DNA from: Sophora flavescens
Lineage: Eukaryota > Streptophyta > Magnoliopsida > Fabales > Fabaceae
Assembly (NCBI GenBank): GCA_030762895.1
Contig: CM061070.1
Span: 102,100,759 to 102,164,758, forward strand
Direction of reading: 5' to 3'
Length of the DNA stretch: 64,000 nt
The position numbers and the translations under genes are program-made. Numbering within the stretch: position 1 is the stretch's first letter; each line of letters begins with the position of its first letter. The notes beneath the pieces are model-generated. The model searched no databases. It saw only the letters and a list, made by a program, of their open reading frames with translations, and was not told where the DNA came from. This document shows positions 22,131 through 32,659 of this stretch, in pieces.

Positions 22131-22736
22131 ATGAGCTTTCTAATAATGAAAAGTATGAAGGCGGAAGCTGCCCGTACTTTGCGCACTGGGGATGAGCTTG
22201 AAAAAGCCATGGCAAAGTGTGAAGAGCATGCTCGGCTAATTGGGCAATTGAAAACCCAAAAGGTAGAGCTGGAAAAAGGCAATACCACCCTTATGGCCGA
22301 GATGGAAATGGAAAGAGTCGACCGGCTCAACCTTCAGAAGGTCGTGGAAGGGCTTCAAGCCGAGAAGGAAGCCAGTCTTGAGTTGCGGAAGTTGCTGGAA
22401 ACCGAGAAGGAGGAGAATCTGAGGCTCCGTTCTGATCTGGCTGAAGCCGAGGCTTCTATCATGAGGGAGAATGTTAATGGCTTTTCCCAAGCCGTGAAGC
22501 AGCTTCAGCATTTCAATCCGAGTGTTGACTTCTCCTGTGCTGACGTGGACAAGGATTTTAACCGAGATGGAATCCTAGTTCTATTGTCCGAGTTGGAGGA
22601 TGAGGAGGCCATATCTCAAGGGCAAGAGGGCGAGGGGAAAGCGGCCGAGGAGGGACCCGAAGATGAAGGCGAAGTGGCCCTACCTGGCCAGTCTGCTACC
22701 TTCCCTCCAAATGCTGAGGATGACCTTGACTCATGA
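22131..22736 (+). CDS. Coiled-coil ORF of the LARD-like element, function unknown
   Basis: A frame of 201 residues from ATG 22131 to TGA 22734-22736. Residues of roughly 20-115 are a long charged heptad-like coiled coil (LIGQLKTQKVELEKGN, VVEGLQAEKEASLELRKLLE, ENLRLRSDLAEAEASI). The C-terminal third is strongly acidic (SELEDEEAISQGQEGEG). There is no zinc knuckle, protease or RT motif. Plant non-autonomous LTR elements often carry ORFs ending in such coiled-coil tails; a gag-like structural role is possible but not shown. The frame may have lost an N-terminal part upstream. GC content is higher than in the surrounding host DNA. Confidence 0.5.
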   Translation: MSFLIMKSMKAEAARTLRTGDELEKAMAKCEEHARLIGQLKTQKVELEKGNTTLMAEMEMERVDRLNLQKVVEGLQAEKEASLELRKLLETEKEENLRLRSDLAEAEASIMRENVNGFSQAVKQLQHFNPSVDFSCADVDKDFNRDGILVLLSELEDEEAISQGQEGEGKAAEEGPEDEGEVALPGQSATFPPNAEDDLDS

Positions 22737-23029
22737 ATTTGTATTAGTAGGTTAGGAAACACGTTGTTTTTGGGTGGTACCCTTTTGATTTTGAAATCTT
22801 ATGTATTCTGGGCTTGGCCCATGGTTATTGATGGACCGACATGCACCTTACTTTTTGCAACTATTTTTCTAAGTTAGTACTTGTTTAGTTTCAGTGTGTT
22901 ACGCGATTTAGTCGAAATAGTCAGAATTTGAAATACCTGTAGGTTCTTACCTACCTTCTTAGGTCTTGAAATACCTTTTCAGGCGTTAAGATGTTTTTAC
23001 CGTTGTAGACTTGGCATTTCGACCTCAAC

Positions 23030-23600
23030 TCGGTCGATTTTAGCTCGGTCACCTCTTTAGGCACTTGCCTCTTTAGGTCCAGCGTTTCGATAGCAGCTCG
23101 GTCGATTTTAACTCGGTAACCTCTTTAGGCACTTGCCTCTTTAGGTCCGGCGTTTCGACGGCAGCTCGGTTGATTTTAGCTCGATCACCTCTTTAAGCAC
23201 TTGCCTCTTTAGGTCCGGCATCTCGACGACAGCTCGGTCGATTTTAGCTCGGTCATCTCTTTAGGATTTATGCACCTTTATAGGCTTGGCACTTCGACCC
23301 TGATTGGTCGTGGCTCGGTCAGCCTCTTTAGGTTTTATACACCTTTATAGGCTCGGGATGGCCTCTTTAGGACTTAAGCACCTTTGTAGGCTCGGACGGC
23401 CTCTTTATGATTTAAGCACCTTTATAGGCTCGAACGTCCTCTTTAGGATTTAAGCACCTTTATAGGCTCGGACGGCCTCTTTAGGATTTAAGCACCTTTA
23501 TAGGCTCGAACGGCCTGTTTAGGATTTATACACCTTTATAGGCTCGACACTTCGACCCTGATTGGTCGTAGCTCGGTCAGCCTCTTTAGGATTTAGTATG
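23030..23600 (+). repeat. Two adjoining tandem-repeat arrays in the LARD-like element
   Basis: The first (about 23030-23265) has units of about 60 bp built on CTTTAGGCACTTGCCTCTTT and CAGCTCGGTCGATTTTAGCT. The second (about 23265-23600) has units of about 38 bp built on CCTCTTTAGGATTTAAGCAC and TTTATAGGCTCGGACGG. They are non-coding. Confidence 0.8.
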
Positions 23601-24422
23601 GTGTCTGAGTGCTGGAGCCGATGGAATTTTATTTTCCAAGGGAGAGCTCGATCTCTATGATTTTTATAGAGGGAGTCTGACTCGGCCTCCATGGTTTTAA
23701 TTTGAAGAGCTTCGAATCGTTCTCCTCTTAGTAAGATTTTGGGAGGGAGTTTTGGATCGACCTTCAGAAAAGGAAGCATGGGGCTTCGACCTGTTATTTT
23801 CAAGGGAGCCGGAGCTCAATCACTTTGTAGCCGCAAATTTTGTGACTCTGGGAGTGGTATCAGCCGAGCATCAGTTTGCTCAAATATATAAAAATGATAT
23901 GATGCTACATAACACAACATTAAAGACGTGGAGACAAACATATCAAATCATATTAGATTTAAACAAGATTTAAAGAACCATATCACCTGAGCATTTTACG
24001 TCCTTTGATTTAGGCATTCCCTTAAGCCCATTTGGTCGATCTCTCCGAGGCCTAGCTGTGCTGGCCGAGCTCCGAGGCCGAGCTATGGTGGCCGAGCTCT
24101 CTAAGTCTTTAGCTCTCCGAGGCGGTCGAGCTGTGGTGTATCAACAGCAAATCCCTTACCGACCATTTTGATTTTTAAAGCTTCCCCATGTAGGTTCGAG
24201 CATTTGTAATATTCTACATGAGGTCCATGGGTCTATGAAATAATAAATATAATCAGTAGGATGTGTAAGCTGCAATATCAATAGCTTGATATAAGAATAT
24301 TGAACAAGTTTTTATATATCAAATTGTATAGAATAACTCCCTATTGAAGACCAGCCTTGTTGCCATTTGCACTGTTGACCCTCAGCTATTAGGATTGGTC
24401 TTCTAGGAACTCGGTCATCTCT
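23601..24422. other. Internal non-coding part of the LARD-like element
   Basis: A GGCCGAGCT-rich stretch around 24050-24130 and AT-rich filler. No gene was recognised. Confidence 0.5.
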
Positions 24423-24825
24423 TTAACAAAGTTTGTTGGTCAGGTTTGGAACCTGATTGAATCCACGATTTTGGATAGCATCGACGATCTTGTGGAGATC
24501 GAAACCACCCCTAGAAGTCTGGAGCATGGTGCCACCGCTCTTGTGCCAGTCATGAACAATCTTTGGTTTGAGAGAAAGGGGCTCTGTGGAGTAAAACCCT
24601 CTGTACCCAGCGGTGACACCGAATATATGACGCACCCCATAGAGGTCCCACAAACCCACCACAAGCTCCCTGATAACGGTGTTGAGACCAGGGCAAAGAC
24701 CTCCGCAGGCCACGATGGGAGTGCGAACGGGTGAGGTGGGGGAGCTCTTTCAGGTGAATGGGTTTGAAGATGTTGGTTGTGTCAACTAGGTCTTCTGGAC
24801 CAGAACTGTTGGAAGAAACAGCCAT
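24423..24825 (-). pseudogene. Captured ATP-dependent 6-phosphofructokinase fragment
   Basis: On the minus strand the frame starting at 24713 reads ACGGLCPGLNTVIRELVVG, then YGVRHIFGVTAGYRGFY, then SGGTMLQTSRGGFDLHKIVD. These are the glycine-rich ATP-site loop and following substrate-region segments of plant ATP-PFK, the enzyme that phosphorylates fructose 6-phosphate in glycolysis. Only about 90 residues of a roughly 450-500-residue enzyme are present. Upstream (24825 to about 24725) another frame opens with MAVSSNSSGPEDLVD, so a frameshift or chimeric join lies near 24725. It lies antisense to the element inside its internal region, which points to transduplication of a host gene. No intron was recognised in the piece. 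Confidence 0.75.
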
Positions 24826-25394
24826 GGTGGAGGTGGGTACACAAAGTCGCAGACGCTGGGATTTGGGAGTGCTTCATGTCCTACTCATCCATGCCCTCCT
24901 TCTAGCGCCAAGAGTGTGGAGTGGTTCATGGATCGTTTTTATCAGCAAAGTTGCTGGTGATGGATGTCGGTTACTTTTCTCCTTGGACTGAGGAATACTT
25001 GTCTTTGATTTCTTTTTATTCATTCTCGGTAAAACGAGACTAGGCAAAGAGCTTTTTCTCATGTGAGTGCCTTCTGTTCTTTAACGTGAGTACAAGACAT
25101 GAATAAAGCATAACATCAAACCACCACATGAAATCAATTATTTAACAGTAGATGAAAATTAGAATTGAAAAGGAGTGATTATTACTTCCCTCAGTTGCTT
25201 CGTTGCCAGAGAAGATTTCTAGTGAGACACCGTTTGGGGTGTTGGGTGGTGCCTCGGAACAGTATATAGCCTCTCCCCCACTGATATCTCACGAAATCGA
25301 AGATTTCCATCGAAACCTTGAATCTATCATATTGACCATATGTTGGATGTGTGGACAGGGGAAAGTTTGCCTCGGCCCCACGGTGGGGGCCAAA
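24826..25394 (+). other. 3' internal part of the LARD-like element, with polypurine tract
   Basis: Unrecognised sequence that may include more captured DNA. It ends in CGGTGGGGGCCAAA (25381-25394), a polypurine-type primer directly before the TG of the 3' LTR. Confidence 0.55.
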
Positions 25395-25543
25395 TGTTCC
25401 TGTCGAGATCCGATTTGCCGGAATCTCACCGTAGAACGTCATACCAAGAGTGAACAATGGGGGTTGTTTTAGACTTTGGCTTGATAGAATCTGATATTCC
25501 GGTCCTACGTATCCCAGTGGGAATCAAAGCCAGACGTAGTTCT
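25395..25543 (+). repeat. 3' LTR of the LARD-like element, left part
   Basis: Matches the first ~150 bp of the 5' LTR and then stops at GTTCT, the target duplication of the nested chromovirus. Confidence 0.85.
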
Positions 25544-28036
25544 TATGACACCCTTCTACCCCGCATGATAAAGGACATAAAATCCAAAAGTCAATTACAC
25601 AGACATGCATAACCTGAATAAGAATTCAGTGAGTTGTCCATGGGTAGAAAAGTCCCACATGAACCAAGTTTCAACATCGCGGAAATAAATAAGTTAAAGA
25701 AAATAAACATAATAAAACCCAACCCCGATGTCACATACAGAGCTGGTATAATCCTTTCGTATAACGGAAATACATCTAAAACAAAAGAATTAAAACATAA
25801 AAGCAGTCCCTAACTATGAGTGGCGGCTCCTCATAGTCACTCCTCTCCGGGCTGCCCGTCATCCTCTGCAAATGTCGTTCAGGCCAAACACAAGCAACAA
25901 ACGAAGGGGAGTAAGTTCATGTATACATAATCAGCATAGAGGTAGGAAGTAAAGTAAATCATACAAGCATGGCATCAACATAGGCATATAGTTTTTAGCA
26001 TGTATCAACGTACATCAACAACAACATCATCGAATATGCTATGCAATGCAAGGAACCAACTACTCCGCTACTCCAACTATGCATGTGGATCCAGCTAACT
26101 CAAGATGAACGACTTCGGAGTTACATATCCGTATTGGCCAATAAACACCAACACCAACAGTCCACCTAACCTCGGGTAGACCCTATGGATAGCCAATGCA
26201 CCAAACCATGGATGCCTCATCACGGGGGGCTGCGGTTACCAAACCTTGGGTAACCTACCGTGGATGGCCGGATCGCCTTACTCTCGGACGATCTCCCCTA
26301 TGTCGAACATCTCCCAACAATATCCCCTATGTCGAACCTCCGCTTGCACCAACAAGTACTCGAGACTTAACAATAACGTTGCTTGGGCCAATAAGCACCC
26401 AAGACTTAACCATCGACAGTCATAACAACAACAACGTTATCCAACACATTATTATGTCAACATATTCATATTAACAACAACATTAACAACATAATCACAA
26501 ACCAAACATTATGAACATAAGCATGAATAATCAAATATCCAACAACGACCACTAACATGTTATAATCAACAATCACAGCCTCATACGTATTAAAATCATT
26601 TAGTAACACATAAATACGGGGTTATGGGGACCCCTTTTACTTTACTCTAACTCCAAGCCTGTGTAAACACTACCCTTCTCCCCATACCTAGATTGAAGTT
26701 CGCGTTTAAGAAGAAATAAGATCCACTAGGGTCCCTGAGCTTCAAGATTCACTTACGAAACACATTGTGAAAGGCACATTGTAAAGAACTGAAGATCGGT
26801 AGCAATTACCACAAAATCCGCCATTGTGTTTGCCTTATATATCACAAACCAGACATTATTTTACCAATTTGAACGGTAATAATAAAGATATACCTTTAAT
26901 TTATCTTATGCAAAAGTTTCAGCTAGATCCAACGGTTACTGAGCACAGGATGATCCTCTCAAGTTGACTGGTCTGGAGCTACCCGAGTTGAACTCAAATC
27001 AAACTTATAAGATGAATAACTCTCACTATATGGATTAAACAGAAATTTCCACTATTGGATATGAAGTAATATAAGCCTAGGAACTCTATATGAATTTGGA
27101 ACAAGATCCAACAGTATATGTAGAAGTAGTGAAGGATTTACCGAAACAGTTCCTCCAAGTTTCAAGTTTTTGGCAATGCTTGTTTTGGTCTATAGGTTAA
27201 GCTTTCTTATCCCCTCTTTAAGCATCAATAATCATCCGGTATATAAGATTATAAACTCTATAAATCTGTCCAAAATTCGTGCTCCTTGGTGGCCTAATTA
27301 ATATTCCATGGTTGGTGAATGTTCTTGTTTTTGTCTCCCACCAAACTTTGATTATTGGTTTTTCTTCCATGATGGGCTCCACTAATCCATAAATCACTCC
27401 ATGCTTTGCTCCACTATGAGTTGTTTTGATGTGTTATCTTATTGTGGGATGGTTGGTGGAGTTGGTGAGTCAAAAAGAATGAAACAAAAGGCATTGCACT
27501 AATTATCCCACCTAATCTTGCACTAATTATGCCATATGATTCCTTCACTTTTCACCTAAACCATAAATGATATTTCTGACCAATATTTCGAAATCAATTC
27601 AATCCTAACAGATATATCTTCAAATAAGCTTTCCAAGTAGTGCTCATATACTTAATTTGGGTTTGAAATGGGTGAGATAGACCCAAATTAGTGGAGGTAT
27701 ATCCAAAATCCGCACAAGCTGGCCTGCTCCACAATTGATTATTTTTGACAACCTAAGCTTCCGAATTTGATTTATATCTCTTCATTAAAGTTGTAGAAAA
27801 TTCTCTTATCTTTCCAATTCCACAAAGATCACCTATATCGGACATCTATAACTCAATATATGACCAAAACGGTGAAACATGTTACTAGGACTCTAAAAGG
27901 TTTTAGTCTTTCTAAGGCTAAACTTTCCAAAAATGAACTTAGATGCCAAGAACAATCTAAAAACCATATTCAAACATATATGTCATATATATATAAATAT
28001 ATTAAGTTTATTTATGAAAGAAAATGGGGTGTTACA
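25544..28036 (-). repeat. 3' LTR of chromovirus 1
   Basis: About 2.49 kb, pairing with 32660-35189. In plus orientation it starts TATGACACCC, where the partner has TGTGACACCC, and ends GGTGTTACA. A segment of a few tens of bases present in the partner near 33430-33480 is missing here. Just outside, AGGGAGGTGGAAT on the minus strand (about 28037-28050) is the polypurine tract. Confidence 0.9.
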
Positions 28037-28078
28037 ATTCCACCTCCCTAAAAAAAAATTTCATCCTCGAAATTTCTA

Positions 28079-29218
28079 CTAACTTGAACTGAACAGATGC
28101 GGGTATGCTTCTTTCATCTTGCTTTCCAATTCCCAGGTAGCATTTTCCTCAGCCGCCCCGCCCCAAACCATCTTGACCAAAGGGATCTCCTTTCCCCTAA
28201 GCTGCTTCACCCTCCTATCTTCGATCCGAATAGGTAACACCTCGAACGCCAGGTTCTCCTTTAATTGTATTGTATCGGGAACTATCACGTGACTAGGGTC
28301 ATGGATATACTTTCGGAGTTGGGAAACATGAAAAACATTATGAAGGTTGGATAAAAACGGGGGTAAGGCTATCTGGTAGGCAACTTCGCCGACTCTTTTA
28401 AGAATTTGATAAGGACCGATGAATCTGGGAGTAAGTTTCCTCGCCTTCATCACTCTACCAACCCCAGTTGTCGGGGTAACTCTCAAGAACACATGGTCAC
28501 CTTCCTGGAATTCAAGTTCCTTCCTCCTCTTGTCATGGTAGCTCTTTTGCCTACTTTGTGCCACTCTCATCCTTTCCCGGATCATCCTTATTTTCTCAGT
28601 TGTTTGTTGCACTATTTCTGGTCCTAATACCAAACTATCACCAGGTTCACTCCAACACAAAGGTGTCCTACATCTCCTTCCATACAGAGCCTCATAAAGG
28701 GCCATGCCAATGCTGGAATGGAAACTATTATTGTAGGAAAACTCTACTAGGGGCAAAAACTTGTCCCAACTACCTGGTTGTTCAAGCACACATGCTCTCA
28801 GCAAGTCCTCTAAGGACTGGATGGTCCTCTTAGGCTGCCCATCGGTCTGAGGGTGATAAGCTGAGCTAAGCCTAAGCTTCGTGTCTAAAGCATCTTGGAA
28901 GCTCTCCCAAAACTTCGAGGTAAACCTCGGGTCTCTATCGGACACTATGCTGGAGGGTACACCATGAAGCCTAACTATCTCTTTGATGTACAACTTGGCT
29001 AGTTTTTCTAAAGGATACTCCATGTTCATCGGGATGAAATGTGCAGATTTCGTGAGTCTATCTACCACAACCCAAATCGCCTCAAAACCTGCTGGAGTCC
29101 TAGGGAGTCCAGACACAAAATCCATGGAGATGTTGTCCCATTTCCAAACTGGGATTCTTAAGGGCTGCAGCATACCTGATGGCTTCTGATGCTCTATCTT
29201 AGCCTTCTGACAGACTAG
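28079..29218 (-). CDS. Integrase core and chromodomain-like tail of chromovirus 1
   Basis: Integrase inserts the cDNA into the host genome. The catalytic region shows MDFVSGLP (first Asp) and VSDRDPRF (second Asp). The third acidic residue, normally the Glu in the TDGQ-x-E motif, is replaced: the motif reads QTDGQPKRTIQ, so the DDE triad is incomplete. The tail (GKEIPLVKMVWGG, ATWELESKM, YPHLF) resembles the chromodomain of Del/Tekay elements, which directs insertion into heterochromatin. The frame is preceded at about 29220 by an in-frame TGA where a Cys of the zinc-binding HHCC domain is expected (FVYA-stop-LVCQ). Confidence 0.85.
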   Translation of the reverse strand, partial: LVCQKAKIEHQKPSGMLQPLRIPVWKWDNISMDFVSGLPRTPAGFEAIWVVVDRLTKSAHFIPMNMEYPLEKLAKLYIKEIVRLHGVPSSIVSDRDPRFTSKFWESFQDALDTKLRLSSAYHPQTDGQPKRTIQSLEDLLRACVLEQPGSWDKFLPLVEFSYNNSFHSSIGMALYEALYGRRCRTPLCWSEPGDSLVLGPEIVQQTTEKIRMIRERMRVAQSRQKSYHDKRRKELEFQEGDHVFLRVTPTTGVGRVMKARKLTPRFIGPYQILKRVGEVAYQIALPPFLSNLHNVFHVSQLRKYIHDPSHVIVPDTIQLKENLAFEVLPIRIEDRRVKQLRGKEIPLVKMVWGGAAEENATWELESKMKEAYPHLFSSS

Positions 29219-29980
29219 TCATGCATAAACGAATTTGGCCACATCCTTTTTCATCCTAGGCCACCAGAACATCTTCTTAAGGTCTTGATACATCTTGGTG
29301 GCACCTGGGTGCACACTCATTCCGCTCCTATGCCCTTCTTCTAAGATCATCCTTCTGAGCCCGGAAACATCTGGTATGCACACTCTATCCTCAAACCTCA
29401 AGATATCATCCGCTTCAACTCTAAAGCTACTGGCTCTACCCTGTGCGAGCGATTCTCGCTGGTCGAGGAGAAATTGGTCTAACTTCTGGCCCTCTCTAAT
29501 TTGATCCATCAAATTGTTATTAATCTTTAAGGTTCCAAGCCTAATGCTCTTAGGGGTAAACTCACAACCTAGGTTAAGGTCTCTAAACTCCTCAATTAGG
29601 TCCATCTCCCTAACCATCAGGGCGGAGATATGCAGGGTCTTTCTACTTAAGGCATCGGCCACCACATTGGCCTTACCCGGGTGATAGATCAGTTCGAAGT
29701 CATAATCCTTTAGGAACTCCATCCATCTACGCTGTCTCATATTCAACTCTTTTTGATCAAAGAGATACCTCAGGCTCTTATGATCACTAAACACTTCGAA
29801 CCTCGAGCCGTACAGGTAGTGCCTCCAAATCTTTAGGGTGAATACCACAGCTCCTAGCTCTAGATCATGGGTAGGGTAGTTCTTCTCGTGGGTCTTTAGC
29901 TGCCTAGAAGCATAAGCTACTACCTTACCATTCTGCATCAGCACACCGTCTAAGCCTTTCTTTGAAGCATCACAGTACAC
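29219..29980 (-). CDS. RNase H and integrase zinc-binding region of chromovirus 1
   Basis: Begins VYCDASKKGLDGVLMQ, the RNase H start, and continues with ELGAVVFTLKIWRHYLYG and FSDHKSLRYLF, then the region near the HHCC finger (HRSGMSVHPGATKMYQDL, FWWPRMKKDV). It is out of frame with the RT upstream by a one-base deletion near 29985 and ends at the TGA described for the integrase. Confidence 0.85.
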   Translation of the reverse strand: MYCDASKKGLDGVLMQNGKVVAYASRQLKTHEKNYPTHDLELGAVVFTLKIWRHYLYGSRFEVFSDHKSLRYLFDQKELNMRQRRWMEFLKDYDFELIYHPGKANVVADALSRKTLHISALMVREMDLIEEFRDLNLGCEFTPKSIRLGTLKINNNLMDQIREGQKLDQFLLDQRESLAQGRASSFRVEADDILRFEDRVCIPDVSGLRRMILEEGHRSGMSVHPGATKMYQDLKKMFWWPRMKKDVAKFVYA

Positions 29981-31578
29981 TACAAAATCTCACTAGGGTC
30001 TGGCAAAACTAGCACTGGTGCTGACGTCAACCTATTCTTAAGGGTCCGGAAACTTTCCTCACATCTGGAGTCCCAGATGAATAACTGCCCTTTTCTGGTG
30101 AGACGGGTTAAGGGTAAAGCTATCTTGGAAAAACCCTCTATGAACCGCCTATAATACCCAGCTAACCCCAAGAAACTTCTAATTTCGGTCACAGATCTCG
30201 GCGCTTCCCACTGGAGCACCGTTTCCACCTTGGCTGGGTCCACCGCAATGCCACCCTTAGAGATGACATGTCCTAAGAAATTTACCTCTTCCAACCAGAA
30301 CTCACACTTAGACAACTTAGCGTACAACTTCTTGTCTTTAAGAGTTTGCAATACAACCCTCAGGTGTTCTTCATGCTCCTCTATTCCCTTGGAGTACACT
30401 AAGATGTCATCTATGAAAACCACCACAAACTTGTCCAAGTAAGGGTGAAAGGTCCTATTCATGTAATCCATGAACACGCCAGGAGCATTGGTCACACCAA
30501 AAGGCATAACCAGGTACTCGTAGTGGCCATAGCGCGTTCTAAACGCAGTCTTCGGGATGTCCTCATACTTTACACGAATCTGATGGTACCCTGACCTCAA
30601 GTCTATCTTCGAGAAGATGCAAGCGCCTCTCAACTGATCCATAAGGTCATCAATCCTAGGAAGGGGATACCGGTTCTTTATCGTCACCTTGTTGAGCTGT
30701 CGATAGTCGACGCACAACCTCATACTACCATCCTTCTTCTTTACCGACAGCACAGGTGCTCCCCACGGGGACACACTCGGCCTAATGAACTGCTTCTGCA
30801 TCAGGTCTTCTAACTGCTCTTTCAACTCAGCTAACTCTAGAGGGGACATCCTATATGGTGCTATGGTGATCGGCCCAGTGCCAGGCACTAAGTCTATTGC
30901 AAACTCTACATCTCGTTCTGGGGGTAGTTCGTAAACATCTCCCGGAAACACTTCAGGAAACTCTAGCACTATCGACAAGCTGGAGACATTAGAAGGTTGG
31001 CTCTCTACTTCTAGAGAAGCTAACATCATGTATAACTGGGCTTCATCATGAATCGAAGGCTGAACTTGGTTGGCAGATAGAAGGTTCGGATTCTTAGACT
31101 CCGTCGAGGTAGCAAAAATCAAAGTTTTGTCAAAACAGTTCAACGGGACATGGTTGGAAGATAACCAGTCCATGTCAAGGATCACATCAAGGTCTTTGAG
31201 GGGAAGTCATACAAGATCAACAATGAAAGTTCTATTATCAATGGTGATACGACAGTTCTTGCATGCATGGGAAGTAAGGACAGGCTTATTCGTAGGAGTA
31301 GACACCAATAAGTCAAAGTCCAACAAAAAAACAGGTAAACCAAGGTTCTTGACCCTATCAAGTGATATAAACGAATGTGAAGCACCCGAATCATACAATA
31401 CAGTTAAAGGAACATCATCAATTAAACACGTACCTTGAATCAGATCATCGGACTCGGAGGCTTCCGCTCCGCTCAGAGTAAAGACTCTCCCAGTAGTCTT
31501 CAATCTGTTGGCTTGCGACGACTGAGTCTTGCCTACACTAGGAGGTTCGACTTGAACCGCTGCCATCACCACTTGCAC
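29981..31578 (-). CDS. Protease and reverse transcriptase of chromovirus 1
   Basis: The aspartic protease carries YDSGASHSFISLD. After an in-frame TGA near 31204 (VDLV-stop-LPLKDLD) comes LDMDWLSSN, the linker typical of Ty3/gypsy elements, then RT. The RT has LCVDYRQLNKVTIKNRYPLP, FSKIDLRSGYHQIR, LVMPFGVTNAPGVFMDYM, the catalytic box VFIDDILVYS and FLGHVISKGGIAVDP. The frame closes at TAG near 29982 (the frameshift before RNase H). Confidence 0.88.
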
Positions 31579-32487
31579 TCCCCCCGACGATGTGCCCGGC
31601 TACCACATTTGAAACAAATGACCGTGGGCTCCTTGCATGAGACGAAAAATGATCGGTAGCTCGCACTGCCGCACTTCATAGGCCACGGGAGCACTAAAGG
31701 ACCCGCTCCTAAACCTATCCCCGGGAATATTGGGGCTTCTTGCCACTATGCTTGAAATCCCCGCCCGATGGAGCGTAGCGCCGCTTTCCCTTATCCCCGA
31801 CTTCGCGCCCTCGCACCCCCGACCATCCGACCCCTTAGAACTGGCTGCCCGGAACAAGGATGCATCTTCATAAATCCGGCACTTGTTGACCAGAGTTGGG
31901 AACACCCTGATCTCCTGGTAGCTAATAGCTTGCTTGATCTCCGGATTCAGACCAGCCTCAAACTTTACGCACTTGGATCTTTCATCTGCAGCATACTGAT
32001 ATGGTGTGTAGTATCTAGCCAATTCCTCAAACTTGGCAGCATATTCTCCCACAGTCATCGATCCCTGTGTCAGCCTCAAGAGCTCTATCTCCTTCTTGTC
32101 CCTTATATCTGTCGGAAAGTACTTCTCCAAGAACCTCTTCCGGAACACCACCCAAGTAACCGCTGTGTGTTCAGCCTCCAACCTGTGGCGACAATTATCC
32201 CACCAATGTTCTGCCTCCTCTGTCAGCATGAAGGTAACGAATATCAGCTTCTGTTGGTCGTTGCAGTCCATCGCTCGGAAGATCTTCTGAGTCTCCCGCA
32301 ACCACAGCATGGCTCCTTCTGGATCATACGCCCCCTTGAAGGAAGGCGGGTTGTTCTTCTGGAACTTATCAAGTCCATGGAACTCAGCCGGCCGACCATT
32401 GTGATTCTGATTATTCTGTCCGATAGCATGGGCAAGCAGTGCCAATGCATCAGCGATAGCTTGATCGTTTCGTCCGCGTCCAGCCAT
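31579..32487 (-). CDS. Gag of chromovirus 1, frameshifted
   Basis: Starts MAGRGRNDQAIADALAL at 32487. The capsid region includes FQKNNPPSFKGAYDPEGA, YFPTDIRDKKEIELLRLTQG and MTVGEYAAKFEELARYYTPY. Downstream of about 31800 the frame is shifted: the CCHC zinc knuckle (CFKCGSRAHRRGEC, 31575-31616) lies in another frame, and the protease in yet another. Confidence 0.85.
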
Positions 32488-32640
32488 CAGTTTCTGTACG
32501 AGACCAAGACAGTCCTTTAGGCACAGAAACTCGCACACCAGCTTCTACTTGAGCATCATTGTCTATACAAGTATAGACATTTCAAACAAGAGTATAATCA
32601 GACTCATAATAGACTCATACCACAGCCTGATAGGACAGAC

Positions 32641-32654
32641 CTGCTCTGATACCA
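32641..32654 (-). other. Primer-binding site of chromovirus 1
   Basis: On the minus strand TGGTATCAGAGCAG, complementary to the 3' end of initiator tRNA-Met, lies five bases inside the 5' LTR. Confidence 0.9.
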
Positions 32655-32659
32655 CTAAA

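Noticed and set aside
23752..23973. 73-codon frame in the LARD-like element
   Set aside because: It lies at the edge of a tandem array with no motif, and codon content follows the repeat.
31768..32520. 250-codon plus-strand frame
   Set aside because: It is the antisense shadow of the chromovirus 1 gag.
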